Assembly: GCA_002718995.2 (NCBI GenBank)
Contig: PBGL02000010.1
Span: 16,475-80,474, forward strand
Direction: 5' to 3'
Source: Methanobacteriota archaeon
GTDB lineage: Archaea > Thermoplasmatota > Poseidoniia > Poseidoniales > Thalassarchaeaceae
DNA: 64,000 bases
Part shown: positions 54,431 through 63,275 of the stretch, in pieces
Layout: every line of letters begins with the position of its first letter
Position numbering within the stretch: the first letter of the stretch is position 1
The notes under the pieces: generated by a model
What the model was told of the DNA's origin: nothing
The model's database searches: none
The model's input: only the letters and a program-made list of their open reading frames with translations
Translations under genes and position numbers: made by a program

Positions 54431-55389
54431 TGCGGAGTACCACTGCCATGGGCATGGCGTTCTTGCTTCTTGCTTGTATGATGCCTGGTTGCATAGAGAC
54501 GGGCAACTCCAGCAGTAGCGCAGATGCGGCCCCGGTGGAGGCTCCGATATGGAATGTGGGTGACTGGTGGCTGTACACTTTCTCTACGCCCGAGTACAGT
54601 GACGACACTGCGAGGTTGGTCGTAGCTTCGGACTCTGAGGAGGGGGGGACAGCTTACATGTTAGCAATTTCCAGCATAGGGGAGGCCCGAAGGCACGCAG
54701 TGCTGAACCACAACCCATTCCTTGGAAGAATAACCCATGAAGACCTCTCTGCGTTCGAGAACGGAGTGCCTCAGCCAGTTCTAGACTTCCCGCTCGTCGA
54801 GGGTGCTGGATGGGGATTCACGCTATTCTCAACAGAGTGGTATGCCAGCGTCCGCACTGTTACAGGAGGCGTAGCTGTGATGGAAGCTGAGGCCTCGGAT
54901 GGATCTACCCTGGAGTATGTCTATGACTCGTCTTCGAAGTTCTTCTCATCATTCATATGGACTGATTCGTCTGGAGTTGTTCAACTGAGGATGATGCTTG
55001 CTGATGATGGGGAATCTCACTCAGGTGACGTCTACTTCGTAAGAGGTGGCGACCTATACTCCAACACTTGGGACGAGTCTGGCCCAGATATTGAGTTTGA
55101 AGACTCCTTCTTCGTTAGCGACCATCCAAATGATGGTGAGTGGAATGAAATGATCTACTTCCTAGATGCTGCATGCGGGGGAGGCGGGTCGAGCATCACT
55201 CTGACCCTTAGGGATCATGGCTCAATCTCCGCTCTGGAGAGAGTATGGGGCCCCGGAGCGAGCGAGAGTGGGACATTGGGGACCATTCCCTATCCCTCAG
55301 AGGAATACACCCTGACTGCCACCTTCACGGGTGATAGTTACCTCCGTCTGATATTCGCGGGCGGAATAACTCAGTCATGGAGCCTGTGA
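54430..55389 (+). CDS. Lipoprotein of unknown function
   Basis: 319 residues. Signal peptide with lipobox MMPGC. The mature part starts with a Ser/Ala linker, then APIWNVGDWWLYTFSTPEY, a Trp-rich opening also seen in the giant surface protein at 44.4 kb (WRINDRWTYNGEL), suggesting a related beta-rich domain. No enzyme motif. It is followed by an esterase at nine bases. Confidence 0.65.
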   Translation: MRSTTAMGMAFLLLACMMPGCIETGNSSSSADAAPVEAPIWNVGDWWLYTFSTPEYSDDTARLVVASDSEEGGTAYMLAISSIGEARRHAVLNHNPFLGRITHEDLSAFENGVPQPVLDFPLVEGAGWGFTLFSTEWYASVRTVTGGVAVMEAEASDGSTLEYVYDSSSKFFSSFIWTDSSGVVQLRMMLADDGESHSGDVYFVRGGDLYSNTWDESGPDIEFEDSFFVSDHPNDGEWNEMIYFLDAACGGGGSSITLTLRDHGSISALERVWGPGASESGTLGTIPYPSEEYTLTATFTGDSYLRLIFAGGITQSWSL

Positions 55390-55398
55390 GGTGACCGT

Positions 55399-56010
55399 AT
55401 GAGTCAGGGGACTCTGGTGATGATGCATGGCATGACCGGGACGTCCGAAATGATGAGGCCGCTAGCGGAGAGCCTTGCTCCCGATGGGTGGTCTGTGATG
55501 TGCCCCCAAGCGGAAATAGAGCATCCCACCAGAGGTGGCTTTGCATGGTGGCTGAGGGCCGATGACCCAACGCTCCCCCTAGATGAAGAATCACAGGGGC
55601 AGGTGGGCGATTCAATCAAACGAATTCTGGAGGGGCTTCCCGAGGGACCGGTGATTGTTGGGGGATTTTCACAAGGAGGGGCCATAGCATCAGCCCTTCT
55701 GGAGACAGGCTCCCAAGACAGGATATGCGGATTGGTCCTAATCGGGACTAAAACCGTGCGTGCAGAATCACTGAGGGACTCTCTGCCGTTCCTCAAGCCC
55801 CGTCCCATAGCATGGATGCACGGCTCAAGAGATCACCTTGTTCCAATAGAGCATGCCCGTGAACACGCCGATATCTTCGAAGATGCAGGATGGCCGGTAA
55901 CTAGGCTGGAGCATGAGAAAGGCCACATGGTCAACCTAAACCAAATTGAAGAACTCAAGATTGCCGTAAGGGGGATGGCAGAAAATTCTCAGAGATATTC
56001 CAGCAGGTGA
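55399..56010 (+). CDS. Serine esterase (alpha/beta hydrolase)
   Basis: 203 residues, cytosolic. Nucleophile elbow GFSQGG (Ser91), acid in GSRDHLVP and His in HEKGHMVN complete the triad of the phospholipase/carboxylesterase family. GGTGA lies four bases before the ATG. Its end overlaps convergently with the glutaredoxin gene by 22 bases. Confidence 0.85.
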   Translation: MSQGTLVMMHGMTGTSEMMRPLAESLAPDGWSVMCPQAEIEHPTRGGFAWWLRADDPTLPLDEESQGQVGDSIKRILEGLPEGPVIVGGFSQGGAIASALLETGSQDRICGLVLIGTKTVRAESLRDSLPFLKPRPIAWMHGSRDHLVPIEHAREHADIFEDAGWPVTRLEHEKGHMVNLNQIEELKIAVRGMAENSQRYSSR

Positions 56011-56255
56011 TCCGAACCACCTACGAAGATTGGCTTATCTCCTCTTATATCGAAAACGACTGGGACGGTACGATGTCCAGTTACCCTAACCACCTCCTGC
56101 CTGAGGCCGTCGTAATTGTCCAAATTCACCTCTGTGAATGATAAGCCGTTGGCCTCCAAGGTCCTTGCTGCCCTAACGCAGTAGGGACATATCGTCTGGC
56201 TGAAGTACAGGAAGTCCGTTTTAGCGGACTTAAGATGCTCATGAAGAGGGGGCAT
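55989..56255 (-). CDS. Glutaredoxin-like protein
   Basis: 88 residues; thioredoxin fold with CPYC active site (Cys23, Cys26), TVPVVF cis-Pro loop and GGSDHL. Redox partner for small disulfides. The ATG at 56255 has GGTGG five bases upstream and overlaps the end of the protease-permease gene by 17 bases. Confidence 0.85.
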   Translation of the reverse strand: MPPLHEHLKSAKTDFLYFSQTICPYCVRAARTLEANGLSFTEVNLDNYDGLRQEVVRVTGHRTVPVVFDIRGDKPIFVGGSDHLLEYL

Positions 56256-59200
56256 TTTCTCCACCTTCTTCCCACCAGCCATCTGGCGTCTCGCCAATAT
56301 CGCCATCAATCTCTTGGTCATCACTCAGACGGCCTTCAAGAACGCGGTCACATTCATCTGGATCTATGAAGACCAAGAACCAGACCGTGAATAGGGTCAA
56401 TCCCGCCCCAAGATAAAGCGCCGAGATGTAATCAATTATCTCGACCATCGTCCCTGTAAATTGGTATGCGATGACAGCAGATAGGTTGAACATCGACATG
56501 TAAGCTGTGAACTGTGTTCCACCGGCCTTGCTGTATGTCAGCCTCATGGATACGGAGATGATGCATATCCAAGCAATTCCTGTGACAATAGCCCTGAGGC
56601 AAAGATAGACAGTCATTATCGTAGTATTCCCCCAATATGGATTAAGCATGGCGAGTCCGGCATTGCCTAGGGCCAGGAGGGTGAAGCCAACCATGGCGAC
56701 CTCCCGAACACCGAACTTATCCCCTAGGAAACCCCCTAGGATCTGCCCCCCCATCAAGAACAAGATGACTATACCTCCCATGATTCCATTGTACTTCGTC
56801 TGCGTCCAACCTGCCTCGTTGATGAAGATATCAACCACAATTGGGTCCACGAAGACGTACATCTCTGAGAGGAGGCACAGGAAGATGAGTAGGAAGGAGG
56901 ATTTCAGGGAGAAACCCTTGACTATGTTGTAGGCTGGAACTGCAAGCCCGGCCCTAGCAGATTCGCTGAATGGGTTGGAGATTTGGAATTGGGAAATCGC
57001 TGGTAACAGGAACCTGCCTGCCAGAATTCCTGCCAAAGAAAGGAGGAATGCGTACCATCCAATACTCTTGAGTGGCGAACCGATGGTACTGAACACTTCC
57101 TCATTCGAGACGAGGTGAATAATCCCCAGTGCGCCCCCGACTAACAACACGACTATGCTGGCCCAAAGAAGAGCAGCGATGCCTTGTATCCTCTCCCCAT
57201 AAAGATTCTGAGAAACCCAACTAGCGACTCTGAAATCATCCTCGAAATCCCCCTCCCATGGCAGTTCATCGTCCATCTCCACTGATTCTGAATCCCCCGA
57301 TTCAGACCCCTCCCAGAGGCTGTTTCTAGTAGAGGAACTCTGCCATGGGAAAAGGCGATCTCCGGGTCTCTCCCTCAGGAAGAGTGGCAAACACATTATC
57401 AGAGCTAGGAGAGGAAGTTGGACCATTATTGCAGCCTTGATTCCGAAGTCCACTACCAGCATTCCGACCACTGCTCCACCAATGATGATACCTCCTCTCT
57501 TGGCAGCGAACATGAAGCCGTTCGCCTTAGCGACCTCGTCGGGCTGTAGAACATCAACCGCTAATGCGTCAACGCTCACGTCTTGTAGTGAGGAGAACAG
57601 GTTGTGGACGAACAGAATCAGAGTCACTAGTTCTATGGATTCATTGAGGTCCGATACGAACAACAATGCGCCCAGAGTTACTATCATACCAGTTTGAGCA
57701 AAGAGGATCCAAGGCCTCCTGAGGCCATAAGAGGGCATTTGCACTGCATCAACCACTGGACCCCAGATGAATTTGAATGTCCAAGGGAGGGCTATGGTTG
57801 CGAACAGGGCTGCAATCTGATCAGGCGCTGCACCGTTGGAAACTAAGAAAGCAACGAATGTGACCATGGCAAATCCGGCAGGAAGTCCTTGAGCAGTGTA
57901 TAGTATTGAAAGTGAAACATACCGTCTGAATTGGTTCTCAACCAATGTCTCTCCGTCCTTCCAAGACTCTCTAGCGGAGTTCCACCTGCCTGGGATCAGA
58001 CGGGGATCGATTGCTGAGCCGACTTTACTAGTGATCGTGTAGATGCCTCGATTCTCCGATACGACAAGTCGATCTTCGTCCCTGATCTTCGTAATCCATC
58101 GCTCCCTTACCGAAACAATCCCGATAATTGCAATTGAAACTATGAATGGAATCCAGAATACGGACGAAGGGAGGTTCTTGAGATCTCCCGAGGGACCGCT
58201 GGATACGACGCCGTCAACTAGAATGACTCGTCTCGAATCGATTGGCGAAATGCTATCCTCTGACACAAGTAGTCGGGCGTAGATAGTGGAATTGCCTGAC
58301 TGGTCATGGGGATCTAGCTTTACCCTCCACTGACTCCAATCGCCCGACAGGTCCGCTGCGCCCTTCCAAATGCCACCTCCAACGCGAACCTCCACGAGCC
58401 CCATTCCCGGAGCCACTCCCGATGCGGTGCCTGAGATGTATGACTCGTTTCCTATTTGCTGCAGGGTTTCTACGTCCATACTGACATTCAGTGACCTGTC
58501 AATGCTCCCTGCTGCCTCTACGAACGCGACTGGGTCTGCCTGACCGAACCCGAACTCGTTATCCGGACGAGTCTCGAGAATGCTACAATCATTGAAGCCT
58601 GGGTCGCCCAGAAGCTGGAGGTCCCTCTCTATGGAGTGGGCTGAGATAATGTCCTTGAACTCGGTTGGAGTGATATCCGGGTTGGCCTCAACCATCAGAG
58701 CAGCAATTCCTGCCATCAGGGGAGTGGCCATACTAGTCCCAGACTTGCTTGTGTAGCCATCGCTGGTAGCTGCGTCGGGAGCCATGATGCTTGAGCCGAT
58801 TGTCGCTACGTCTGGCTTCACCCTGCCATCTGAAGTGTATCCGCGACTACTGTATATCGCAAGCCCTAGGTCCTTGTCCAAGCTTGCTACGGTAACAGGT
58901 AGATTTGCGTCTCCTGGACTGTCTATGGTGTTGCACCCAGCGAAAGTCGCCCCTCCGAATTCGTTACCGGCAGATAGTGTGGTGATTATTCCGGCCTCGA
59001 CCACGGAGTCCATCTGTCGGCTCCATGCTGAGCTTCCATCGTTGTCGAAGTGTATCTCAAGCTGCTGCTCCCCCAGAGATGAAGTTACTATGTCGATTCC
59101 GTACTTATCCTTGTTTTCAATCGCCCACTGAGCTCCTTGGATTACATCCTCAATGTCACCATCACAGCATGCGAGGAGGTTGATCAAGAATGCTCCCGGA

Positions 59201-60057
59201 GCAGCTCCAATGTACTTCAGACCAGAAGTCGGATCTACTTGGCCGCCCCCAGTTCCAGCGGCTATTCCAGCGACGTGGCTACCGTGCGTTCCAGAGTCGT
59301 AAGAGGTAGATGGGTCTTGCTCCGAGTCTGTGAAAACTGAGTCGTAGAATGCAATTATCTTTGGATCACAATCAATTGGTATGGGATTAGGATTAGTTGG
59401 ATCGGGGTCTGGCTGTTCACAGCCCATTGTGAATGGTTCGTCATCCATATCGTTGAGTCCCTCGTGATCCCCCCTTACACCCGTGTCGAGGATGGCGACA
59501 ACTGATCCCGTACCGTCGAATCCGAAGTCGTTCCAAACTTGGTCGACGCCCATATTTGGGGCCGCCTCGTGCATATTTGGCTCGGCGAGTCCCAAATCCT
59601 CGATCATGACAACACCTGGCAGAGAAAGGATTCCATTCTCAGAAAGTATTGAGTTGAAGGGCGCGGTTGCAGTCACGGTGTCAAGGTATTTCGGACGAAA
59701 TGTGACTTGGACCCCTAATTCCTCGAGTGCTGAGACGTCTGCATCAGTCGGATGGTGATTGTAGTCTACGAAAATCCTCGCACTGCCCTCGGGAGCCCTC
59801 CTCCACCAGTCCTGCTGCACCTCCACTGGTTGGCCCAATAGCCACTCAAGGCGATCATCCAGAGAGTCTGAGTCCTTGTCCCTGCTCCAGTGAGTCCACC
59901 ATTCGGAATGCAGTTCGGACTCCACGCTGAGAATCCATTTTCCATCAGCATCTAGTCCGCCCTTACCCTGCTCAAGAGGGGTAATCGAGGAAGCGGCTAG
60001 TGGGAGGATGAAGAGTAGAACCAACGCAGATGCGATAGCCGAAGAACGCCCCACCAT
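56239..60057 (-). CDS. Fusion of secreted subtilisin-like protease and MFS permease
   Basis: 1272 residues. Signal peptide (1-22); an Asp-rich linker (DKDSDSLDD) and propeptide-like region; S8 peptidase domain with Asp191 (ILDTGV), His258 (THGSHVAG), oxyanion Asn365 (SAGN) and Ser442 (GTSMATP); a beta domain (about 525-615); one span (634-650); a cytosolic linker; and an AmpG/PAT-like MFS permease (about 710-1230: YTAQGLPAGF, FKFIWGPVVD, SLQDVSVDALAVDVL). Topology is coherent: protease outside, permease in the membrane. No stop or second start interrupts the joint. Likely degrades peptides or cell-wall-like polymers and imports a product (inference). Confidence 0.85.
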   Translation of the reverse strand: MVGRSSAIASALVLLFILPLAASSITPLEQGKGGLDADGKWILSVESELHSEWWTHWSRDKDSDSLDDRLEWLLGQPVEVQQDWWRRAPEGSARIFVDYNHHPTDADVSALEELGVQVTFRPKYLDTVTATAPFNSILSENGILSLPGVVMIEDLGLAEPNMHEAAPNMGVDQVWNDFGFDGTGSVVAILDTGVRGDHEGLNDMDDEPFTMGCEQPDPDPTNPNPIPIDCDPKIIAFYDSVFTDSEQDPSTSYDSGTHGSHVAGIAAGTGGGQVDPTSGLKYIGAAPGAFLINLLACCDGDIEDVIQGAQWAIENKDKYGIDIVTSSLGEQQLEIHFDNDGSSAWSRQMDSVVEAGIITTLSAGNEFGGATFAGCNTIDSPGDANLPVTVASLDKDLGLAIYSSRGYTSDGRVKPDVATIGSSIMAPDAATSDGYTSKSGTSMATPLMAGIAALMVEANPDITPTEFKDIISAHSIERDLQLLGDPGFNDCSILETRPDNEFGFGQADPVAFVEAAGSIDRSLNVSMDVETLQQIGNESYISGTASGVAPGMGLVEVRVGGGIWKGAADLSGDWSQWRVKLDPHDQSGNSTIYARLLVSEDSISPIDSRRVILVDGVVSSGPSGDLKNLPSSVFWIPFIVSIAIIGIVSVRERWITKIRDEDRLVVSENRGIYTITSKVGSAIDPRLIPGRWNSARESWKDGETLVENQFRRYVSLSILYTAQGLPAGFAMVTFVAFLVSNGAAPDQIAALFATIALPWTFKFIWGPVVDAVQMPSYGLRRPWILFAQTGMIVTLGALLFVSDLNESIELVTLILFVHNLFSSLQDVSVDALAVDVLQPDEVAKANGFMFAAKRGGIIIGGAVVGMLVVDFGIKAAIMVQLPLLALIMCLPLFLRERPGDRLFPWQSSSTRNSLWEGSESGDSESVEMDDELPWEGDFEDDFRVASWVSQNLYGERIQGIAALLWASIVVLLVGGALGIIHLVSNEEVFSTIGSPLKSIGWYAFLLSLAGILAGRFLLPAISQFQISNPFSESARAGLAVPAYNIVKGFSLKSSFLLIFLCLLSEMYVFVDPIVVDIFINEAGWTQTKYNGIMGGIVILFLMGGQILGGFLGDKFGVREVAMVGFTLLALGNAGLAMLNPYWGNTTIMTVYLCLRAIVTGIAWICIISVSMRLTYSKAGGTQFTAYMSMFNLSAVIAYQFTGTMVEIIDYISALYLGAGLTLFTVWFLVFIDPDECDRVLEGRLSDDQEIDGDIGETPDGWWEEGGENAPSS

Positions 60058-60094
60058 GGGCGGGGCGATGAATGGCCACGTTTATGGGTTCGGA

Positions 60095-60946
60095 CTAGAG
60101 TATCCTAACTCCTTCATCCTCATAATCCCAATCCAGTACCTCCCAATCGGATAATTTCAGTATATTTCGTACATCTTGAGTACTTGATGGATGACATATC
60201 AAGGCAGCAAATCCTCCACCTCCGGCACCTACTGCCTTCCAAGAGGAAACCATACCTGAGTCAATGAGTGGGGACACTTCCTCCCTGAAGGGCTCATGGA
60301 TTTCAGGATCGATAATGTCAACTCCTTCCGAGGTTTCTCTCATCGATTTGACTATCAAGTCTCTTCTATCCTGCTGGAGTCCAGTAGCCATGCCCCTGAC
60401 AGCTGAACGTACGATATTCAGCCCCTCAATTACGTCCTTATCCCCCTCTGCATATCTGGACCAGACCGACTCATGCAGATCTCCTGACTTCCTAGTGATT
60501 CCTGAATTTACCAGCAATAGGTGCTTACGCAGCCAAACTCTGGATGACTTCATTGGCTCAAAGGGCATACGCTCAACTCTTTCACCGAAGAAAATTAGAT
60601 GGTTGAATCCGCCTAAGGCGGATGCCCACTGATCTTGCCTGCCCCCCAGGTTGCCTGCTTCTGCTTCTGCTTGGTAGGCGGCCTCTGCTATGCTTTCTGG
60701 AGAGTCGTCTGGAGATGAGAGGGCTGCCATGGCAACATTCATTGCACCACTTGAACCAAGTCCTGAACCGGCAGGAACTCCAAAGGAGAAGCTTACTGAT
60801 GGCCCATTGGATGTTGCTCTTACGTACCCATCAATGGCGAAGTTTACCACCTCCCCTCCGAAATCCCGGGTATAGGGGGGAACATCGGTCCAACCTCCAG
60901 CTAAGTCAACTCTGACGGGGGCAATGGCCTCTCTTTTACCCACCAT
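60095..60946 (-). CDS. GHMP-family sugar kinase
   Basis: 283 residues. RVDLAGGWTDVPPY at the N terminus is typical of the heptose-7-phosphate/fucose kinase branch; the ATP loop PAGSGLGSSGA (58-68) and GAGGGGFAAL are present. Substrate unknown. The ATG at 60946 gives the family-typical start. It diverges from the ribB operon. Confidence 0.8.
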   Translation of the reverse strand: MVGKREAIAPVRVDLAGGWTDVPPYTRDFGGEVVNFAIDGYVRATSNGPSVSFSFGVPAGSGLGSSGAMNVAMAALSSPDDSPESIAEAAYQAEAEAGNLGGRQDQWASALGGFNHLIFFGERVERMPFEPMKSSRVWLRKHLLLVNSGITRKSGDLHESVWSRYAEGDKDVIEGLNIVRSAVRGMATGLQQDRRDLIVKSMRETSEGVDIIDPEIHEPFREEVSPLIDSGMVSSWKAVGAGGGGFAALICHPSSTQDVRNILKLSDWEVLDWDYEDEGVRIL

Positions 60947-61021
60947 GATGTGCTGCCGCCAGCGTATGCAGATGAGAATGATTCGGTTCGCAGATGCCAT
61001 GACCGAAAATAAGGGGTATGA

Positions 61022-61741
61022 ATGGCCCCTCCGGGGAGCATGCGATCTGACGTGGGAGCGGCAATCGAGGCATTCGCATCAGGTAAACCTGTGATGATTT
61101 TCGACTCTGATTTCAGGGAGAGGGAGACTGATCTGCTGTGGCCTGCGACAGCCGCAACCCCTGAAGTCATGAGGAGGCTGAGGAATGATTGTGGTGGCCT
61201 ACTTTTCTTGGCTATCGGGAACGAAGTGGGGGAATTGTTCGGCCTGCCCTGGCTTCAAGACATCCATACGCAAGAGTCTCTAGTGAAGGAGAATCCCGTT
61301 CTATCGAGGCTTGTTACAAACGATCTACAGTATGACAGCAAGTCAGCATTCACGCTGTCTCTGAATCACCGTGAGACATACACCGGCATTACCGATAGAG
61401 ATAGGTCACTAACTACTCGTAGATTCGGGGAGCTTGCGGGGGAGCTATTGGGGTCAGATAGTGATTCAGCAATGGATGCCCTTGGTCTTGAGTTCAGGAC
61501 TCCGGGGCACATCCCCCTATGTCGCGAGTCGCCTGGAGGCCTCTCCACCAGACAGGGGCACACCGAACTGGCTGTAGCGATGGCTAGGCTGTCCGGGCAA
61601 GTCCCTTGCACTATCGGGGCAGAGATGCTCGAACCGGAAGGGGATGGCGCGCTATCCCTGGATGGCGCTCGAGAATATGCAGAAAGACATGGAATTCCAA
61701 TGATTACGGGTGATGACATCCTATCTTCAATGAGAATTTGA
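61022..61741 (+). CDS. ribB: 3,4-dihydroxy-2-butanone 4-phosphate synthase
   Basis: 239 residues. Makes the four-carbon unit of riboflavin from ribulose 5-phosphate. Seen: GKPVMIFDSDFRERETDLLW, RNDCGGLLFLAI, TPGHIPLC and RQGHTELAVAMARLSG. Archaeal type, with no fused GTP cyclohydrolase II. ATG 61022 or 61040. First gene of the flavin operon. Confidence 0.9.
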   Translation: MAPPGSMRSDVGAAIEAFASGKPVMIFDSDFRERETDLLWPATAATPEVMRRLRNDCGGLLFLAIGNEVGELFGLPWLQDIHTQESLVKENPVLSRLVTNDLQYDSKSAFTLSLNHRETYTGITDRDRSLTTRRFGELAGELLGSDSDSAMDALGLEFRTPGHIPLCRESPGGLSTRQGHTELAVAMARLSGQVPCTIGAEMLEPEGDGALSLDGAREYAERHGIPMITGDDILSSMRI

Positions 61742-61780
61742 AATGACAACAACTAGACGTCGGGACAGGAGGGGGGATGC

Positions 61781-62239
61781 ATGGCACGAGTAATGGCGGT
61801 GGGTGTTTTCGACCTTCTGCATGCTGGTCATCTTCACTATTTGGAGCAGGCTAAATCTCTAGGAGATGAATTAGTCGTCGTTGTAGCTCACGATGACACC
61901 GTAAGGACCCAGAAGCACGAGCCTGTGACCAGTCAAGATCTCAGATGCAGGATGGTCAGGGGTTTGAAGCCGGTCGACGATGCGATTGTTGGGAATCCTC
62001 CTGGAACTCCTATCTTCGAAATTCTGAAGATTGTGAATCCGGATATTATCGCATTGGGATACGATCAGAAACACTCTATGGAGTCAGTACGTAATGGATT
62101 GGACAGCCATGGATATTCAGATGTAATGCTCAAGAGAGTCGAGGGACTATCGGATGACTTGGACGGAACAAGGAAGATCATCGCTAGGATACTGGATCTT
62201 TGGCCAAACAAAGAGGGAGACCCTTACGAGGAGGACTAG
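61781..62239 (+). CDS. ribL: FAD synthase (archaeal RibL)
   Basis: 152 residues. Nucleotidyltransferase that makes FAD from FMN with CTP/ATP; archaeal RibL. GVFDLLHAGHLHYLEQAKSLGDE and IIALGYDQKHS match. GGAGGGG lies a few bases before the ATG. Second gene of the operon; ribE begins one base after its stop. Confidence 0.88.
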   Translation: MARVMAVGVFDLLHAGHLHYLEQAKSLGDELVVVVAHDDTVRTQKHEPVTSQDLRCRMVRGLKPVDDAIVGNPPGTPIFEILKIVNPDIIALGYDQKHSMESVRNGLDSHGYSDVMLKRVEGLSDDLDGTRKIIARILDLWPNKEGDPYEED

Positions 62240-62240
62240 T

Positions 62241-62837
62241 ATGTTCACGGGCATAGTAGCAGGAGTTGTTCCTGTTTCCAGTATTGAACAAGGCGATGGT
62301 GTACTGAAGATAACAGTTGATCTCAGAGGATTTGATGAGGAGATTAAAATCGGCGCTAGCGTATCTCTGGATGGTGTTTGCATGACTGTTGTGAGCATAG
62401 AGGGGAGCGATATTTGCTTTGACGCGATTGAAGAAACCCTTCAAAGAACCACCATGGGAAGCATATCCGAGGGAGATTTGGTGAATGTCGAGAGATCTCT
62501 GAAGGTTGGCGACGAATTAGGAGGTCACATCTTGTCCGGCCACGTGATGAGTAAGGCGCGCATAATCGAGAAAATAGACAAGGGAGAGGGGATTGATCTG
62601 ACCATAGAGAGTCCGATCGGAACTTCGCCTTACATCCTAGAAAAGGGATTCATTGCAGTCGACGGAATGTCCCTAACTGTTGGAGAGGTCATGCCGGATT
62701 CATTCAGCCTGCATATCATACCTGAAACAATAAGGGCCACGACCATTGGAGGAAAGGTCGCGGGAGATATGGTGAACATTGAGATTGACTCTAGGACCCA
62801 AGCCGTTGTAGATACTATTCGGAGAATGGAGGTTTAA
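62241..62837 (+). CDS. ribE: Riboflavin synthase, bacterial type (alpha chain)
   Basis: 198 residues with two lumazine-binding repeats: MFTGIVAG/LDGVCMTV and LGGHILSGHV/VDGMSLTVGEV. Converts two lumazines to riboflavin. The bacterial/eukaryotic type; many archaea use an unrelated RibC. GGAGG precedes the ATG. Between ribL and ribH with one- and two-base gaps, so co-translated. Confidence 0.92.
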   Translation: MFTGIVAGVVPVSSIEQGDGVLKITVDLRGFDEEIKIGASVSLDGVCMTVVSIEGSDICFDAIEETLQRTTMGSISEGDLVNVERSLKVGDELGGHILSGHVMSKARIIEKIDKGEGIDLTIESPIGTSPYILEKGFIAVDGMSLTVGEVMPDSFSLHIIPETIRATTIGGKVAGDMVNIEIDSRTQAVVDTIRRMEV

Positions 62838-62839
62838 GG

Positions 62840-63235
62840 ATGAGGATGGGAGTAGTTTGTGGTTCGTTCCATAAGGACGAGGTCAATAGAATGCTTGACT
62901 ACGCTACCGATGAAGCAGAGTCAAAGAAATGGGAGATCGCTGAAACAGTATGGGTCCCTGGCTCGATGGAGTCACCCTTGGCTTTGGACAGATTATTACA
63001 ACGAGAAGACATTCACGGGGCAATCGTTCTTGGCATCATTGAGAAGGGTGAAACCGATCACGGAATGGTGATGGGGCAATCGGTAACAAAGGCAGTGATC
63101 GAGCTTCAAATAAAGCACGGAAAGCCGATAGGCCTCGGCATTATTGGTCCCGGGGCTGAGCCTAAACACATCGAGCCGCGGCTAGAGCCGCATGCTAGAG
63201 CCGCGGTTGGAGCGGTCGCCTCAATGGTAGAGTGA
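62840..63235 (+). CDS. ribH: Lumazine synthase (archaeal type)
   Basis: 131 residues. The archaeal RibH pattern is visible: GSFHKDEVNRML, WVPGSMESPLAL, GETDHGMV (catalytic His) and LGIIGPGAEP. Makes 6,7-dimethyl-8-ribityllumazine. GGAGGT six bases before the ATG overlaps the end of ribE. Last flavin synthesis gene of the operon. Confidence 0.82.
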   Translation: MRMGVVCGSFHKDEVNRMLDYATDEAESKKWEIAETVWVPGSMESPLALDRLLQREDIHGAIVLGIIEKGETDHGMVMGQSVTKAVIELQIKHGKPIGLGIIGPGAEPKHIEPRLEPHARAAVGAVASMVE

Positions 63236-63275
63236 CAGAGGTAGGGTTGAAGGACGTCCCCACATTGGGAGACTC

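Noticed and set aside
57900-58150. Possible false joining of two genes in the protease-permease fusion
   Set aside because: The frame is continuous, the linking span gives a correct membrane topology, and no ribosome binding site with a start is visible at the joint.
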